From: Maritimibacter alkaliphilus | GTDB taxonomy: Bacteria; Pseudomonadota; Alphaproteobacteria; Rhodobacterales; Rhodobacteraceae | NCBI RefSeq assembly: GCF_019801605.1 | Contig: NZ_JAHVIT010000003.1 | Location: 186,001 to 250,000 of the forward strand | Direction: 5' to 3' | DNA length: 64,000 bases | Part shown: in pieces, positions 1 through 7,576 of the stretch | Layout: each line of letters starts with the position of its first letter | Position numbering within the stretch: position 1 is the stretch's first letter | The notes under the pieces: generated by a model | The model's input: only the letters and a program-made list of their open reading frames with translations | Databases searched by the model: none | Told to the model about the DNA's origin: nothing | Translations under genes and position numbers: made by a program

Positions 1-854
1 TCACCGGCCATCACCGTGTCGTCACCCCAGCCGCCGTCGATGACATCCATGCCGCCGTTGCCGGTCAGCATGTCGCGTCCGGCAAGGCCTGCGATCACAT
101 CGTCGCCGGCGCCACCTTCGATGACGTCGTCACCTTCGGTGCCCGAGACGTCGTTGCCGTCATCGCCCAGCATGACCTCCACGCCGAGGCTGGCCTGCAT
201 CGTGCCGAGCACCTCAAGCGCCTCGTCCAGGCGGGCGATCTCGATGCTGCCGGCTGCCGCGGGCAGGATCGGAACGAAACCATCCTGGCTGCCGTCGATT
301 TCGCCGCCGGTGCCTTCACCGATCCCCGGCTGGACGTTCACGCCATGCAGGACGATCTCGCGCAGGGCCAGCGGCATGATGTCGGCACCGTCGTAGTCAG
401 CGCCGGTCACCGGGCTGCCGAACAGGCTGGCATCGTTGACGTTGAAGCTGCGAATGTAGGTGAAGCTGCCGTCGGCCTCGGTGGTGGGCAGGCCGTCATC
501 GGCCCCCATGGACAGCAGGACGTCGCCATAGCTCGGCACGCCTTCCAGCACTTCGACCATGCCGTCGCCGTCAGCGTCACTGGCAATGGTGGGCGCCATC
601 GAGTCGATCGGGTTGCCGTCCTCGTCAAAGAGGCCGTGGATGTGCTGGGGCACCGGCGCGCCGGCCTCCATGCCGGTCACACGCACCGCAACGGTGAGAA
701 GCTGCGTGCCGTCCTCCTGCGGCTCGCCGAGCGCCAGCACGGCATTGCCGAGCACGCCCGAATTATTCAGGGCTGCAAAGTCGACCGTGTAGGTCGATGC
801 GGCGCCCGAGAGCGACGCGCGAAACTCTTCAAAAGACTGTTCCAAATAGGCCAC
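1..854 (-). CDS. CHRD-like / RTX calcium-binding protein, C-terminus beyond left edge
   Basis: Only the first 284 codons are in the window; the gene runs off the left end. The start is GTG at 854-852, chosen because GGAGG lies 8 nt upstream. Residues ~5-190 resemble a CHRD-type beta domain, with alternating hydrophobic strands and an HIHG motif near residue 69-72 followed by DEDGNP. From about residue 230 the chain becomes glycine/aspartate nonapeptide repeats (GGAGDD, GNGGMD, GGWGDD). In RTX proteins such repeats bind Ca2+ and fold after export by a type I ABC/MFP/TolC system. There is no N-terminal signal peptide, which fits type I export. Inferred role: secreted or surface Ca2+-binding protein. 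No enzymatic motif is visible, and the C-terminal secretion signal would lie outside the window. Confidence 0.8.
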   Translation of the reverse strand, partial: MAYLEQSFEEFRASLSGAASTYTVDFAALNNSGVLGNAVLALGEPQEDGTQLLTVAVRVTGMEAGAPVPQHIHGLFDEDGNPIDSMAPTIASDADGDGMVEVLEGVPSYGDVLLSMGADDGLPTTEADGSFTYIRSFNVNDASLFGSPVTGADYDGADIMPLALREIVLHGVNVQPGIGEGTGGEIDGSQDGFVPILPAAAGSIEIARLDEALEVLGTMQASLGVEVMLGDDGNDVSGTEGDDVIEGGAGDDVIAGLAGRDMLTGNGGMDVIDGGWGDDTVMAG

Positions 855-1599
855 AACAATTTCCTCCGTTGGTTGCGTCCGGAGTCACGTAGCGTCAAAG
901 GGTCGAGTTTCAGACGTCTCCGGTCACGACGGCGTGAGGGCCGCGTGAGTAAAAAACATTCAATTTCAAAGGCTTGTTTCCATACTGTCCGTTTAAACCT
1001 GTAAGGCGCTGAATTTGAAACAATGTTTTGAAATATATCTTTAAGTGCGGATTTCGTGAATAATTCCCAGAGGGCCAAACAGGGACTGAAAAAAATTTCG
1101 CCCAACAGCCGATTTTTTTCCGGCGCAGGTGAAACTCGCCCCCGATCCGCGCCGCCGCCTCGGTTTCAGCGGGCACTTCGCGGCACCATTTCGGCGCATT
1201 TTCACCCGGCCCGCCTATTGCGGCGCGGGGCAGCGGCGCGGCCAATGGCGGTCGGCTGCTCGGCCCCGGCACCAGACATGGAGAACGGGCCGCCCGGTCG
1301 GACGGCCCCCGGTCCTGTCGCGAAAGGTCCGGCCCCGGACAGGCGGCAAGGCCGGAGCGACCGTGCGACCGGCCCTCGCCCGGTGGCGGCCATACGCGCC
1401 AATAGCCCCGCCGCCTGCGCAAGGTCGCGATTTCCCCGCCCTGCCTTGCAATTCCCCCTGTATCCATCCCATAAGCGCAACAAATCGCCACTCCGCCCGG
1501 CGTCTGAGAACCAAAAGCAACGGGAGGGAGCGGGTGCGCGATTGTTTGTTGCCCCGGGCGCTGCCCCATTGCGCCCCTCAGACCCGTTTGGGAGGATAC
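855..1599. other. 745-bp intergenic region between divergent genes
   Basis: I find no gene here. The first ~200 bp (about 940-1060) are clearly AT-richer than the surroundings and probably hold the promoter of the leftward RTX gene. An imperfect A/T-rich inverted repeat lies at about 1089-1120 (AAAAAAATTTCG ... CGATTTTTTTCC). Upstream of dctP, TTGCAA (1446-1451) and CATAAG (1470-1475) are 18 nt apart and could be a sigma-70 promoter, but the match is weak. A patch at 1230-1262 with CCAATGGCGGTCGGC faintly resembles the dispersed repeat at 20656, too degraded to call. Confidence 0.4.
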
Positions 1600-2586
1600 A
1601 TGACCTACTACGTGAAAGCGGCCGCCCTGGCCGCCCTGACGCTTGCCGGCTCGGCCCTGCCGCTGGCCGCCGAGATCAAGCCCGTGACCCTGCGCCTCGC
1701 GCATGTGGTGAACGAGCAGGACGCCTACCACGCCGCCGCCGTGAAGTTCCAGGAACTGGTCGGCGAAGCCTCCGACGGGGCGATCACCGTCGAGATCTTT
1801 CCCAACGCCACGCTGGGCGACGAGCGCACGCTGCTGGAAGGCATGCAGATCGGCACCGTGGACATGGGCCTGATCACCAACGGGCCGGTCTCCAACTTCC
1901 TCGAGGAGATGGCCGTCTTCGAACTGCCCTTCCTCTTCCCCTCCCCCGAGAAGGCCTATGAAGTCCTCGACGGCGAGATCGGCCAGGAACTGCTGGACCG
2001 GCTGTCGGAAGTGAACCTCAAGGGCCTCGCCTATGCCGAACGCGGCTTCCGCAACCTGACCAACTCCAAGAAGGCCGTGACGACGCCGGAGGACCTGAAG
2101 GGCCTGCGCATCCGCGTCATGGAAAACCCCGTCTACATCGACACCTTCCGCGAACTCGGCGCCGACGCCATCCCGATGGCCTGGACCGAAGCGCTGACCG
2201 CGATGCAGCAGGGCACCATCGACGGGCAGGAAAACCCGGTGAACGTGGTCTACTCCTTCAAGCTGAACGAGACCCAGACCAACATGACCCTGACGCGCCA
2301 CACCTATGCGCCCGCCGTCTTCGTCATGGGCATGCCGAAGTGGGGCCAGCTCTCGGAAGAGGTGCAGCAGATCGTGACCGACGCCGCCCGCGAAGCGGCC
2401 CAGTACGAGCGTGACCTGAACGCCGAAGCCGCCGCCGAGCAGCTGACCGCGCTGAAGGACGCCGGCATGACCGTGGAAGAGAACCCCGACCTCTCCGCCT
2501 TCTCCGCCGCCATCGCTCCGGTCTACGAGAAGTACGGCGCCAAGTTCGGCGACTACCTGCCGCGCATCCAGGAGGCGCTGAAGTAA
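1600..2586 (+). CDS. dctP: TRAP transporter solute-binding receptor (DctP family)
   Basis: This 328-residue periplasmic receptor starts at ATG 1600 with GGAGG 4 nt upstream. An N-terminal signal peptide (about residues 1-24, ending PLAA) is followed by the DctP fold. The conserved ligand-carboxylate segment LKGLRIRV (about 167-173) and the signature MQQGTIDGQENP (about 202-213) are present. DctP receptors bind organic acids and pass them to the DctQM permease in a Na+/H+-driven, ATP-independent process. It is the first gene of dctPQM. The substrate cannot be read from sequence; the adjacent IclR-led amide/lactam catabolic operon suggests a related carboxylated compound. The symbol is a family label and does not imply C4-dicarboxylates. 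Confidence 0.93.
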   Translation: MTYYVKAAALAALTLAGSALPLAAEIKPVTLRLAHVVNEQDAYHAAAVKFQELVGEASDGAITVEIFPNATLGDERTLLEGMQIGTVDMGLITNGPVSNFLEEMAVFELPFLFPSPEKAYEVLDGEIGQELLDRLSEVNLKGLAYAERGFRNLTNSKKAVTTPEDLKGLRIRVMENPVYIDTFRELGADAIPMAWTEALTAMQQGTIDGQENPVNVVYSFKLNETQTNMTLTRHTYAPAVFVMGMPKWGQLSEEVQQIVTDAAREAAQYERDLNAEAAAEQLTALKDAGMTVEENPDLSAFSAAIAPVYEKYGAKFGDYLPRIQEALK

Positions 2587-2587
2587 G

Positions 2588-3130
2588 ATGCTCAAGGGGC
2601 TGGCGTGGATCGACCGGATGGTCGGCACGGTGCTGAAACCCGTCGTCTTCGCCGGCATGGCCGGGCTGACGGCGGTGATCACGCTGCAGATCGTGTCGCG
2701 TCTCTTCTTCACCTCCGTCAGCTGGACGGAGGAAGTGGCGCGCTTCCTGCTGATCTGGATCACCTTCATCGGTGCCACGCTGGCCTGGCAGCAGGGACGG
2801 CACATCGCCGTCACCCTGCTCCGGGACAACCTGCCCCCCATGCTGCGCCGGATCACCTCCGGCGTGGCGATCCTCGTGGCGATCGTGTTCCTTCTGACGC
2901 TGACCAGGATCGGCTGGCAGTACATGAACATGCAGAGCTTCCAGAAGTCGCCCTCGCTGCGGCTCAAGATGACTTACGTCTATGCCGTCATGCCCGCCGC
3001 CGCCCTCGTGATGGCCGGGCTTTCCGCGATCGACCTGATCCGCCTGATCGCCGGCCTGCCGCTGCGCGAGGCCCACGTGGAGATGGACGAGACGCTGGAA
3101 CATGACCTCGCCCCGGAGGACCGGACATGA
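2588..3130 (+). CDS. dctQ: TRAP transporter small permease (DctQ family)
   Basis: A 180-residue, four-helix integral membrane protein, the usual length for the small TRAP subunit. It starts one base after the dctP stop and overlaps dctM by 4 bp, so it is translationally coupled on both sides. The middle carries the family pattern SWTEEVARFLLIWITFIGA, with hydrophobic segments near 15-37, 48-67, 88-107 and 130-150. It scaffolds the large DctM subunit in the inner membrane. The acidic C-terminal tail (EMDETLEHDLAPEDRT) is soluble and probably cytoplasmic. Confidence 0.92.
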   Translation: MLKGLAWIDRMVGTVLKPVVFAGMAGLTAVITLQIVSRLFFTSVSWTEEVARFLLIWITFIGATLAWQQGRHIAVTLLRDNLPPMLRRITSGVAILVAIVFLLTLTRIGWQYMNMQSFQKSPSLRLKMTYVYAVMPAAALVMAGLSAIDLIRLIAGLPLREAHVEMDETLEHDLAPEDRT

Positions 3131-4374
3131 GCCTCGTTCTCGCCGGTCTCTTCGTTCTCTTCCTCCTGCTGGGCCTGCCGGTCGCCATCGTGATCGGCGC
3201 GGCCACCATGACGGCGCTGAACCTCTCGGGCATGCCGCTGATGGTGGTGCCGCAGCAGATGTTCTCGGGCATCAACTCCTTCGCGCTCGTCGCCGTGCCG
3301 ATGTTCGTCCTCGCCGGCGATATCATGGCACAGGGAGAGATCTCGAAACGCCTCGTGGCCTTCGCCGACAGCCTCTTCGGCTTCATCAAGGGCGGCCTCT
3401 CCATCGTCTCGGTGCTGGCGGGGATGTTCTTTGCCGCGATCTCGGGCTCAGGGGCGGCCACTACGGCGGCCGTGGGCGCCAGCCTCGTGCCGGAACTCAA
3501 GCGCAAGGGCTATGACCCGGCCTCCGCCGCCTCGCTCATCGCCGCCTCGGGCACCATCGGCGTGGTCATCCCGCCCTCGGTCCCGATGATCATCTACGCG
3601 GTGATCGCGCAGGAAAGCGTGCGCGCCCTCTTCCTCAACGGCTTCATCCCCGGGGTCGCCATGGGGATCGGCCTGATCGCCGTGGCCCTGTGGCAGGGGC
3701 ACAAGCGCGCCTACCCGCGGGGCACGGCGCTGAACCTGCGCACCATCGGGCGGACGTTCCTCTCCGCCAGCTGGGGCCTGATGGCGCCCGTGATCATCCT
3801 CGGCGGCATCTTCTCGGGGCAGTTCACCCCCTCCGAGGCCGCGGTCGTCGCGGTGAACTACGCGATCCTCGTCTCGCTCTTCATCTACCGCGACATGTCG
3901 CTGAAGCAGCTGTACCAGATCATGATCCGCGCCGGTGTCACCACCGCCGTGATCATGTTCGTCATCGCCGCCTCCTCGGTCCTCAGCTGGACCCTGTCGA
4001 GCTGGCAGGTGCCGAACCAGATCGCCGAATACGCGCTGTCGCTCTCCTCGAACACCTACGTGCTGCTGCTGATCATCATGGTGGTGATCCTGCTGGCCGG
4101 CGTCTTCCTCGAAACGGCCTCGGCGCTGATCATCCTGACGCCGATGCTGCTGCCGCTGGCGGCACAGCTGGGTCTGGGCACCGTGCACTTCGGCATCATC
4201 ATCGTGGTGGGCCTCGCCATCGGCATGGTCACGCCCCCGGTGGCGATCAACCTCTTCGTCGCCTCCACCACCTCGGGCCTGCCGATCGAGCGGATCACCC
4301 GCGCCGTGCTGCCCTATCTGGCGGTTCTGGTGCTGGTCTACCTGCTGATCGCCTTCGTGCCGCTGGCCTTCTGA
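3127..4374 (+). CDS. dctM: TRAP transporter large permease (DctM family)
   Basis: A 415-residue, roughly 12-helix transport subunit. Family motifs are clear: GLPVAIVIGAATM near the N-terminus, ISGSGAATTAAVGASLVPE (about 99-117), IAASGTIGVVIPPSVPMI (about 138-155), SGQFTPSEAAVVAVNYA (about 230) and GMVTPPVAINLFVAS in the last third. DctM carries the ion and solute path of TRAP systems. The ATG overlaps the dctQ stop (ATGA). A short palindrome CCCCGCGCGGGG follows the stop directly, and a clearer hairpin follows at 4451. Confidence 0.94.
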   Translation: MSLVLAGLFVLFLLLGLPVAIVIGAATMTALNLSGMPLMVVPQQMFSGINSFALVAVPMFVLAGDIMAQGEISKRLVAFADSLFGFIKGGLSIVSVLAGMFFAAISGSGAATTAAVGASLVPELKRKGYDPASAASLIAASGTIGVVIPPSVPMIIYAVIAQESVRALFLNGFIPGVAMGIGLIAVALWQGHKRAYPRGTALNLRTIGRTFLSASWGLMAPVIILGGIFSGQFTPSEAAVVAVNYAILVSLFIYRDMSLKQLYQIMIRAGVTTAVIMFVIAASSVLSWTLSSWQVPNQIAEYALSLSSNTYVLLLIIMVVILLAGVFLETASALIILTPMLLPLAAQLGLGTVHFGIIIVVGLAIGMVTPPVAINLFVASTTSGLPIERITRAVLPYLAVLVLVYLLIAFVPLAF

Positions 4375-4450
4375 CCCCGCGCGGGGCGTGATTCGCGCCC
4401 CCTGCCCGGCCAGATGCCCATCTTGCGTGCATATTTGAGAATAAATTTAG

Positions 4451-4472
4451 CGGCCCCGTGAGGGGCCGTTAT
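4451..4472 (+). terminator. GC hairpin after dctM
   Basis: CGGCCCC-GTGA-GGGGCCG forms a perfect 7-bp stem followed by TTATG. The T-tract is short on this strand. On the opposite strand the hairpin is followed by CTAAATTTATT, so it may act in either direction. It lies 77 bp after dctM and 244 bp before the IclR gene, consistent with separating the two transcription units. Confidence 0.5.
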
Positions 4473-4655
4473 GCGTTCGTTCAGGCGTATTTTGCGACCT
4501 GAAACTCCCCCTCGGCGCGAGGCCGCGCGGGTCAATTCTACAACGGTCAAATGGATGTAACGGGCCTGTGACGGCCTGCCCCGCGCAGTGCCTCGCAGCG
4601 CGGTCGGCGTCTGGTCGTGCGCGGCCGATGCTGCGCTGCCGCAACCCACACGGGT

Positions 4656-4721
4656 GTTGACAGACGGCCCTGCCGTTCCGTCAACTGGTTACAGACGCGA
4701 ACAAGGTTCACATATATGAAC
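4656..4721 (+). promoter_or_regulatory. Two inverted repeats before and across the IclR start (candidate operators)
   Basis: Site 1 (4656-4685) is a nested inverted repeat: GTTGAC and GTCAAC arms enclose ACGG/CCGT arms. Site 2 (4706-4721) has arms GTTCA and TGAAC around CATATA, and its right half covers the IclR start codon at 4716. IclR-family regulators bind short palindromes near their own genes. Inferred: autoregulation and control of the downstream operon. The start-codon overlap would let a bound regulator block expression directly. No matching pair is seen upstream of dctP. Confidence 0.45.
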
Positions 4722-5519
4722 AATCAAGTCAAGTCCGCCGCAAGGGTCCTCGACGTGCTGGAGCTGCTCTCCCGCCAGCCGGAGCCGATGCGCCTGAACG
4801 AGCTTGTGGCCCGGCTGGGCTTTCCCAAGTCCTCGGCCTACGGGCTGCTCTCGACCCTCGTGGCGCGTGGCTACGTCAAGAAGGACAGCGCCGACCGCTA
4901 TGCCATCGTGGAGACCTTCCGCCAGGGCTTCGGCTGGGTCGGCGGGCTGGAGGGCTTCCTGACCTCCGTCGCCGCCCCTGTGGTGGAAGAGATGCGCGAC
5001 CTGCTGGACGAGACGGTCTTCGTCTGCGTCCGCACCCCGGAACAGAACGCCCGACTGGTGACCAAGGCCGTCAGCCGCCAGCCGATCCGCTACGACGCCT
5101 CGGACCAATCCTCGCTGCCGGGCTACGGCACGGTGATGGGCCGGGTCCTGCTGGCCTTCCAGCCGGATGAGGTGATCGACGACTACTTCGCCCGGACCGA
5201 GCTGCGCGCCTTCAACGACCGGACCCCCACGGACGAGGCCACGATCCGCGCGGCCCTCGCCCAGATCCGCGCCGACGGCTTCGGCACCATCGTCGACGAA
5301 TACGCCACCGGCGGGGCCGGCATCGCCGCCCCGATCCGCAACGCGGAAAGCAACGTCGTGGCCGTGATCGACGTGGCCACCGTGACCGCCCGCTACGAAC
5401 AGCGCCGGGACGAGATGCTGGCCGCCGTGCTGGAGGGCGCCGCCCGGATCAGCGCGCGGCTCGGCTATCGGCCCGGCCCCGAAGACAACCAGACACTGAC
5501 ACCACAAGGAGACGCGTGA
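4716..5519 (+). CDS. IclR-family transcriptional regulator
   Basis: A 267-residue regulator with an N-terminal winged HTH (about residues 5-65, including LNELVARLGFPKSSAYGLLSTLVARGY) and a C-terminal IclR effector domain (about 80-255, including GTVMGRVLLAF and GGAGIAAPIRN). ATG 4716 is chosen because the protein begins there with the usual KSAARVLDVLELL segment; upstream in-frame codons encode nothing IclR-like. No strong ribosome site precedes it, so the transcript may be nearly leaderless. Its stop overlaps hyuA (TGATG). It heads the 16-kb catabolic operon and is the likely substrate-responsive switch; the effector is unknown. Confidence 0.88.
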   Translation: MNNQVKSAARVLDVLELLSRQPEPMRLNELVARLGFPKSSAYGLLSTLVARGYVKKDSADRYAIVETFRQGFGWVGGLEGFLTSVAAPVVEEMRDLLDETVFVCVRTPEQNARLVTKAVSRQPIRYDASDQSSLPGYGTVMGRVLLAFQPDEVIDDYFARTELRAFNDRTPTDEATIRAALAQIRADGFGTIVDEYATGGAGIAAPIRNAESNVVAVIDVATVTARYEQRRDEMLAAVLEGAARISARLGYRPGPEDNQTLTPQGDA

Positions 5520-7576
5520 TGGGTTATCGCGTGGGCGTGGACATCGGCGGCACCTTTGCCGACTTCTGCGCATTCGATGAAACGGCGGGCAGCATGGGCA
5601 CCGTCAAGGTTCTGACCACCCCCGACAAGCCGGGACAGGAGGTCATCGATGGCCTGAAGGCGCTGGAAGACCGCTTTGGCATCGCACCCGGCGATATCTC
5701 GTATTTCACCCATGGCACTACCGTGGGCATCAACTCGATCATCATGCGCAAGGGCATCCGCCTTGCCATGTTCACCACCGAGAACTTCTGCGACGTGCTG
5801 GAACTGGCGCGCCTCAAGATGCCCGATCCCTACCACCTGCTGTCCTCCCGGCCCGAGCCGCTGGTGACCCGCGACCTCGTCTTCGGCGTGGCGGAACGGA
5901 TGCTGGCCGACGGCACCGTGGACAGCCCGCTGGACGAGGACAGCCTGCGCGCCGCCGTGGCGGCAGCCAAGGCACGCGGGGCCGAAGGTGTGGTGATCTC
6001 CTTCCTGCACAGCTACCGCAACCCGGCCCACGAACAGCAGGCCAAGCGCCTGATCGCCGAAATCGCACCCGAGTTGCATGTCTTCACCTCGCACGAGGTG
6101 CGCCCGATCATCCGGGAATACGAACGCTCCTCCACCGCCGTGATCCACGGCTATGTGCAGCCCCGCGTGTCCCAGTACCTTGGCGCGCTGCAAGAGGCGC
6201 TGTCTGGCATCGGCGTGACGCCCGAGCCGATGATCACCAAGTCGAACGGCGGCATCATGTCGGTCGAGGTCGGCAAGACCGCCTGCGTCGAGATGCTGCT
6301 GTCGGGCACGGCGGCGGGCGTCATGGGCGCGGCCTTCGTCGCGCGCGAGGCCGGCGAGGACAAGGTGCTGAGCCTCGACATCGGCGGCACCTCGGCGGAT
6401 GTGGCGATCATCACCGGCGGTCAGCCCGGCTATGGCATGAACGAGGTCGTGGGCGATTTCCCGATCTTCGTGCCCACCGTCTCGGTCACCTCCATCGGCG
6501 AGGGCGGCGGCTCCATCGCGCGGATCGACGCGGCGGGTATGCTGACCGTGGGGCCGGACAGCGCGGGCTCCACCCCCGGGCCTGCGGCCTATGGCCGGGG
6601 CGGCACGCAGGCGACGATCACCGATGCCTTCGTGACGCTGGGCCTGCTGGACCTTTCCGCGCTTGGCTATGGCATGGTCTCGGTCGACCGCGACAAGGCC
6701 GTCGAGGTGATCCAGCCGCTGGCCGACAGCCTCGGCAGCACGCTGGAGGAAACCGCCGAGGGCATCGTGGGCATCGCCGTCTCGGGGATGTTCCGCGAGG
6801 TGTCCAAGCTGTGTTCGCGCCGGGGCATCGACGTGGGCGAGTTCTCCCTGCTGGCCTTCGGCGGCGGCGGCCCGATGATGGCCTGCTTCCTTGCCCGCGA
6901 CCTCGGCATGAAACGCGTGATCGTGCCCCCCTCCCCCGGCGTCCTTTCGGCGCTCGGCGGGCTGACGGCGGATGTGCGCAACGATTTCACCGAAACCGCC
7001 TACTACGACCTCGCCCCCGCCAATGCCCCGCGCATGGGCGAGACCATCGCCCGGCTGACCGAAAAGGCCCGCCGCTGGATGGTCGAAGAACAGCACTACG
7101 AGGGCAGGCCGGTCTTCCACGCCTCGGGCGAGATGCGCTACCGCGGGCAAAGCTTCGAGATCGAGGTGCCCATCGACCCCGCCACGCTGGCCAAGGGCGA
7201 CATCACCCCGGTGGCCGAGGCCTTCCACGCCGAGCACCGCCGCCTCTATGGCCATGCCGACCCCGAGGCGCCGATCCAGATCATCGCGATCAACCTCGTG
7301 GTGACCGGCCATTCGGCCAAGCCGACCCTGCCGCGCAGCACGCCCCAGCCGAAGACGGTGACGGCGCAGGCCAGCATGTCGGCCTGGCTGGACGGCGCAC
7401 GCCGCGAGGTGCCGCTTTTCAAGCGGAACGACCTGACGCCCGGTGCCACCTTCGTCAGCCCCTGCGTGATCGCGCAGGACGACACCACCACCATCGTGCC
7501 CGCCGGCTTCAGCGGCGAGGTCGATGGCCATGGCAACCTGATCCTCACCCTCGCGGAGACCGCCGATGCGCACTGA
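5519..7576 (+). CDS. hyuA: Hydantoinase/oxoprolinase subunit A (ATP-dependent lactam hydrolase)
   Basis: A 685-residue member of the HyuA / 5-oxoprolinase N-terminal family. ATG 5519 is preferred over GTG 5516 because GGAG ends 7 nt before it. Actin-like phosphate-binding loops are seen at VDIGGTFADF (about 7-16) and LDIGGTSADVAI (about 285-296). GEGGGSIARID and FGGGGPMMA are family signatures. Together with HyuB, such enzymes open 5-membered cyclic amides (5-oxoproline, N-methylhydantoin and similar) using ATP, with the A subunit supplying the phosphorylation site. It overlaps hyuB by 11 bp. The substrate is not deducible; the GGT gene in the same operon makes a 5-oxoproline-like or gamma-lactam substrate plausible. 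Confidence 0.9.
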   Translation: MGYRVGVDIGGTFADFCAFDETAGSMGTVKVLTTPDKPGQEVIDGLKALEDRFGIAPGDISYFTHGTTVGINSIIMRKGIRLAMFTTENFCDVLELARLKMPDPYHLLSSRPEPLVTRDLVFGVAERMLADGTVDSPLDEDSLRAAVAAAKARGAEGVVISFLHSYRNPAHEQQAKRLIAEIAPELHVFTSHEVRPIIREYERSSTAVIHGYVQPRVSQYLGALQEALSGIGVTPEPMITKSNGGIMSVEVGKTACVEMLLSGTAAGVMGAAFVAREAGEDKVLSLDIGGTSADVAIITGGQPGYGMNEVVGDFPIFVPTVSVTSIGEGGGSIARIDAAGMLTVGPDSAGSTPGPAAYGRGGTQATITDAFVTLGLLDLSALGYGMVSVDRDKAVEVIQPLADSLGSTLEETAEGIVGIAVSGMFREVSKLCSRRGIDVGEFSLLAFGGGGPMMACFLARDLGMKRVIVPPSPGVLSALGGLTADVRNDFTETAYYDLAPANAPRMGETIARLTEKARRWMVEEQHYEGRPVFHASGEMRYRGQSFEIEVPIDPATLAKGDITPVAEAFHAEHRRLYGHADPEAPIQIIAINLVVTGHSAKPTLPRSTPQPKTVTAQASMSAWLDGARREVPLFKRNDLTPGATFVSPCVIAQDDTTTIVPAGFSGEVDGHGNLILTLAETADAH

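Noticed and set aside
1230-1262. Third copy of the dispersed 127-bp element
   Set aside because: Only a few words (CCAATGGCG, GGTCGGC) agree and the order of stems is not kept.
910-2967. Very long open frame on the minus strand across dctP
   Set aside because: Low-complexity G/H/R/V-rich translation opposite a clear TRAP receptor gene; such antisense frames are routine in GC-rich DNA.
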